Assembly (NCBI RefSeq): GCF_900604355.1
Contig: NZ_UWOE01000001.1
Coordinates: 2,418,001 to 2,482,000, forward strand
Reading direction: 5' to 3'
Source: Luxibacter massiliensis
GTDB lineage: Bacteria > Bacillota > Clostridia > Lachnospirales > Lachnospiraceae
Length of the DNA: 64,000 nucleotides
In this document: positions 61,143 to 64,000 of the stretch, piece by piece
Numbering within the stretch: the first letter of the stretch is position 1
Layout: every line of letters begins with the position of its first letter
Notes under the pieces: generated by a model
The model's database searches: none
Told to the model about the DNA's origin: nothing
What the model saw: only the letters and a program-made list of their open reading frames with translations
Position numbers and translations under genes: made by a program

Positions 61143-64000
61143 CTACACTACCGCAATATCTACCAGCGTCAGCTTTTCTATATTGGTATTCTCCAAGCTT
61201 GTTATGAGAGCCCGTGCCGTGTCCATGGCTGTCAGTACATTGACTCCTGTCTCTATTGCATTTCTTCTGATTATGAATCCATCCCGGGAGTGTTCGGCTC
61301 CCTGTGCTGGTGTGTCAATGACCAGGTCAATTTCATGGCCCAGGATTAAATCTAACAGGTTTGGTGATTCCTGTTCAATTTTACGGACCGGGATGGCTTT
61401 TACTCCGCCTGCTTTTAGTGCTGCGGCTGTACCTTCGGTAGCGAATATGCGATATCCGATTTTTTCGAATCTTTCTCCTATTTCTACTGCCTCTGACTTG
61501 TCCTCGTCTCTCACCGTCATAATCATATTTTTATATTTTGGCAGGTGGATTCCGGCTCCCAGAAACGCCTTATACAGGGCTTCGTCAAAGGTTTTGGCTA
61601 TACCAAGACATTCTCCAGTTGATTTCATTTCCGGCCCCAGGCTGATATCTGCACCGCGGATTTTCTCAAAGGAAAATACAGGCATCTTGACTGCTGTATG
61701 TTCTGCTTCTTTCTGAAGTCCGGGCATGTATCCCAGTCCCCTGATTGTATTTCCCGTCATAACCTTTACGGCCAGGGGCACAATAGGGATCCCCGTCACC
61801 TTGCTGATATAAGGTACTGTACGGCTCGACCTTGGATTCACTTCGATAACATATACATCTTCCTCCCCGCACACAATAAACTGAATATTAATCATTCCAA
61901 TTACGTGCAAAGATTTTGCCAGCTTTTTCGTATAAATAGCTATTTTATCTTTCGCCGCCTTTGTCAGGCTTTGGGCCGGATATACTGATATACTGTCCCC
62001 TGAATGGATCCCCGCACGCTCAATGTGCTCCATGATTCCAGGAATCAGGATATCCTCACCATCACAGACAGCATCTACCTCTATTTCTTTCCCCTGTAAA
62101 TATTTATCTACCAAAATGGGATGGTCCTGTGCAATCCGGTTGATGATCCCCATAAATTCATCAATATCATGGTCATTAATAGCAATCTGCATCCCCTGGC
62201 CCCCAAGGACATAAGATGGACGTACCAGCACCGGATATCCCAGCTTGCGGGCCACTTCCTTTGCCTCTTCTGCCGTAAACACGGTGCCTCCTGTGGGCCT
62301 GGGAATCTGGCATTCCTCCAATATCTCATCAAACAGCTCCCTGTCCTCGGCTCTGTCTACATTTTCCGCAGAAGTCCCCAGGATTGGCACCCCCATTTCC
62401 ATCAGGCTTTCTGTCAGCTTAATGGCTGTCTGCCCGCCAAACTGCACCACAGCGCCATGGGGTTTTTCCAGCTTCACAATATTCTCCACATCTTCTGGAG
62501 TCAAAGGCTCAAAATACAGCTTATCCGCAATATCAAAATCTGTACTGACTGTCTCAGGATTATTGTTTACAATAATAGTCTCGTAACCCTCTTTAGAAAA
62601 TGCCCATGTACAGTGTACAGAGCAGAAGTCAAATTCAATACCCTGTCCAATTCTAATTGGCCCAGACCCGAGTACAAGAACTTTCTTCTTATTTTTCCTA
62701 TTTTCAGCTTCATTTTCCCGGCCATATACAGAGTAATAATAGGGCGTGGCTGCCGCAAATTCTGCCGCACAAGTATCTACCATCTTATAGGCTGCGGTGA
62801 TGCCGCTGGCATAGCGCATATCGTGGATTTCCTGTTCTGTCCTTCCTGTCAGCCCTGCGATAACCTGATCTGGGAACTCCAGGCGTTTTGCTTCTCTCAG
62901 GAGTTCTGTATTTAATTCCTCCGTTTTCAGAATTTGTTCCATTTCCACAAGAACAGCAATTTTATCAATAAACCACTTATCAATTTTTGTGATGCTGTGG
63001 ATCACATCATAACCAATCCCCCGGCGGACAGCCTCAGCAATCCTCCAAATTCGCATGTCATCTACAATCCCAAGCTCCTCCAGCAGATCGCTCTCTGAAA
63101 TAGCCGTAAAATCATAGGACATAAGGCTGTCCACATGCTGTTCCAGGGAACGGATGGCTTTCATCAGGGCCCCCTCAAAGTTATCACAAATGCTCATGAC
63201 CTCGCCTGTCGCCTTCATCTGCGTAGTCAATGTCCTTTTAGCGCTGATAAATTTATCAAAGGGAAGCCTTGGGATTTTTACAACACAGTAGTCCAGCATT
63301 GGCTCAAAACTTGCATAAGTTTTACCTGTGATAGCATTTTTTATCTCATCGAGAGTATAACCAAGGGCGATTTTAGCCGCCACTTTCGCTATCGGGTATC
63401 CTGTAGCTTTTGATGCCAAGGCAGAAGAACGGCTCACCCGGGGATTCACCTCGATTACACAGTACTCAAAACTCTCCGGGTGCAGCGCATACTGGACATT
63501 ACACCCACCAGTAATATTCAGCTCTGAAATGATATTCAAGGCTGATGTACGCAGCATTTGGTACTCTTTGTCGCCCAGGGTCTGGGAAGGAGCTACAACA
63601 ATACTGTCCCCGGTATGCACGCCTACCGGATCTATATTTTCCATATTGCAGACAGTGATACAATTCCCTCTCCCGTCACGCATAACTTCATACTCAATTT
63701 CCTTCCATCCCGCTATGCACCGCTCCACAAGAACCTGCCCTACCCGTGAAAGACGCAGGCCATTCTCCAGAATCTCCACCAGCTGGCCAGCATTATTTGC
63801 AATGCCCCCGCCGCTTCCACCCAATGTATAGGCAGGACGCAGGACAACAGGGTAGCCGATCTTATTTGCAAACGCAAGTCCGTCTTCTACATTTTCTACT
63901 ACTAATGAAGCTGCCACGGGTTCCCCGATCTTTTCCATTGTAGCTTTAAATTCCAGGCGGTCTTCCGCTTTTTTTATTGTCTCCGAGGTAGTCCCTATGA
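61143..64000 (-). CDS. carB: Carbamoyl-phosphate synthase large subunit (5' end outside window)
   Basis: The frame is open to the window edge, so the gene is cut: about 952 codons are present of roughly 1070. Visible are the first ATP-grasp domain (RPAYTLGGSGGGIANN), the connection domain, the second half (GSGPIRIGQGIEFDFCSVHC; RPSYVLGGQGMQIAIND) and the C-terminal MGS regulatory domain (GYRIFATEGTAAALKAGGV). It makes carbamoyl phosphate for pyrimidine and arginine synthesis with CarA. The segment before the first in-window ATG reads TSETIKKAEDRLEFKATM, matching CarB, which confirms the truncation is by the window. Confidence 0.97.
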   Translation of the reverse strand, partial: IGTTSETIKKAEDRLEFKATMEKIGEPVAASLVVENVEDGLAFANKIGYPVVLRPAYTLGGSGGGIANNAGQLVEILENGLRLSRVGQVLVERCIAGWKEIEYEVMRDGRGNCITVCNMENIDPVGVHTGDSIVVAPSQTLGDKEYQMLRTSALNIISELNITGGCNVQYALHPESFEYCVIEVNPRVSRSSALASKATGYPIAKVAAKIALGYTLDEIKNAITGKTYASFEPMLDYCVVKIPRLPFDKFISAKRTLTTQMKATGEVMSICDNFEGALMKAIRSLEQHVDSLMSYDFTAISESDLLEELGIVDDMRIWRIAEAVRRGIGYDVIHSITKIDKWFIDKIAVLVEMEQILKTEELNTELLREAKRLEFPDQVIAGLTGRTEQEIHDMRYASGITAAYKMVDTCAAEFAAATPYYYSVYGRENEAENRKNKKKVLVLGSGPIRIGQGIEFDFCSVHCTWAFSKEGYETIIVNNNPETVSTDFDIADKLYFEPLTPEDVENIVKLEKPHGAVVQFGGQTAIKLTESLMEMGVPILGTSAENVDRAEDRELFDEILEECQIPRPTGGTVFTAEEAKEVARKLGYPVLVRPSYVLGGQGMQIAINDHDIDEFMGIINRIAQDHPILVDKYLQGKEIEVDAVCDGEDILIPGIMEHIERAGIHSGDSISVYPAQSLTKAAKDKIAIYTKKLAKSLHVIGMINIQFIVCGEEDVYVIEVNPRSSRTVPYISKVTGIPIVPLAVKVMTGNTIRGLGYMPGLQKEAEHTAVKMPVFSFEKIRGADISLGPEMKSTGECLGIAKTFDEALYKAFLGAGIHLPKYKNMIMTVRDEDKSEAVEIGERFEKIGYRIFATEGTAAALKAGGVKAIPVRKIEQESPNLLDLILGHEIDLVIDTPAQGAEHSRDGFIIRRNAIETGVNVLTAMDTARALITSLENTNIEKLTLVDIAVV

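Noticed and set aside
62121..62915. 264-codon plus-strand frame inside carB
   Set aside because: Antisense to conserved carB sequence; no independent start signals.
61143..63938. carB as a complete 931-residue gene starting at 63938
   Set aside because: The frame stays open to the window edge and the upstream residues match CarB, so the Met is internal.

Overview
The window reads as chromosomal DNA of a gut-type Lachnospiraceae (Clostridia). This rests on the Firmicutes order ylxM-ffh-rpsP-khpA-rimM-trmD-rplS followed by lepB-rbgA-lepB-rnhB-yraN, YesM/YesN-type regulators, sigma-A promoters with strong GGAGG ribosome sites, moderate GC, and very AT-rich intergenic DNA. The species cannot be fixed from the sequence alone. 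Almost everything from 2 to 30 kb is on the minus strand; later genes are mixed.

Region 1 (0.2-17.3 kb). After a glycerate kinase comes a host-glycan foraging locus read right to left. A sensor kinase, an AraC-type response regulator and their own binding lipoprotein lead it. Next come a sugar-binding lipoprotein, two ABC permeases, a GH29 fucosidase, a secreted GH98 endo-beta-galactosidase with an NPCBM domain, a GH36 alpha-galactosidase, a Gfo/Idh/MocA protein and a GNAT-like acyltransferase. GH98 is the only enzyme with a signal peptide. The simplest model is that GH98 releases blood-group A/B-type oligosaccharides outside, the ABC system imports them (its ATPase must be encoded elsewhere), and the remaining enzymes dismantle them in the cytoplasm.

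Region 2 (17.5-31.3 kb). tRNA-Thr(CGT), MscS, PgeF, YraN, RNase HII, two signal peptidases I, RbgA, and the rplS-trmD-rimM-khpA-rpsP-ffh-ylxM cluster. Then come a subtilase without signal peptide, a small Cys/Gly-rich duplicated protein, a hidden 48-codon gene, two unknown genes and a thioesterase.

Region 3 (31.5-42.4 kb). A TruA-like protein carrying Glu where the family has its catalytic Asp; feoAB behind a promoter whose start region holds a near-perfect Fur box; malQ and glgP for alpha-glucan breakdown; an AraC regulator, a short prepilin peptidase and a PHP phosphoesterase.

Region 4 (42.4-64 kb). asnA bracketed by two copies of a dispersed structured repeat; a C39-like peptidase; an NhaC antiporter; a ribokinase-like gene behind four tandem 32-bp promoter/operator units; a P-type Ca-ATPase with a long leader; a thiamine-precursor ABC operon under a TPP riboswitch; ComFB; proline iminopeptidase; a DMT transporter; cytidine deaminase; a divergent LysR/YeiH pair; and carB, cut by the window end.

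The least expected signals are non-coding: a 4-copy structured repeat family (13.2, 17.4, 43.9, 45.1 kb), a 53-54-nt repeat that supplies the last codons of glgP and recurs beside yeiH/carB, the 4 x 32-bp promoter array, and a 44-bp perfect palindrome.
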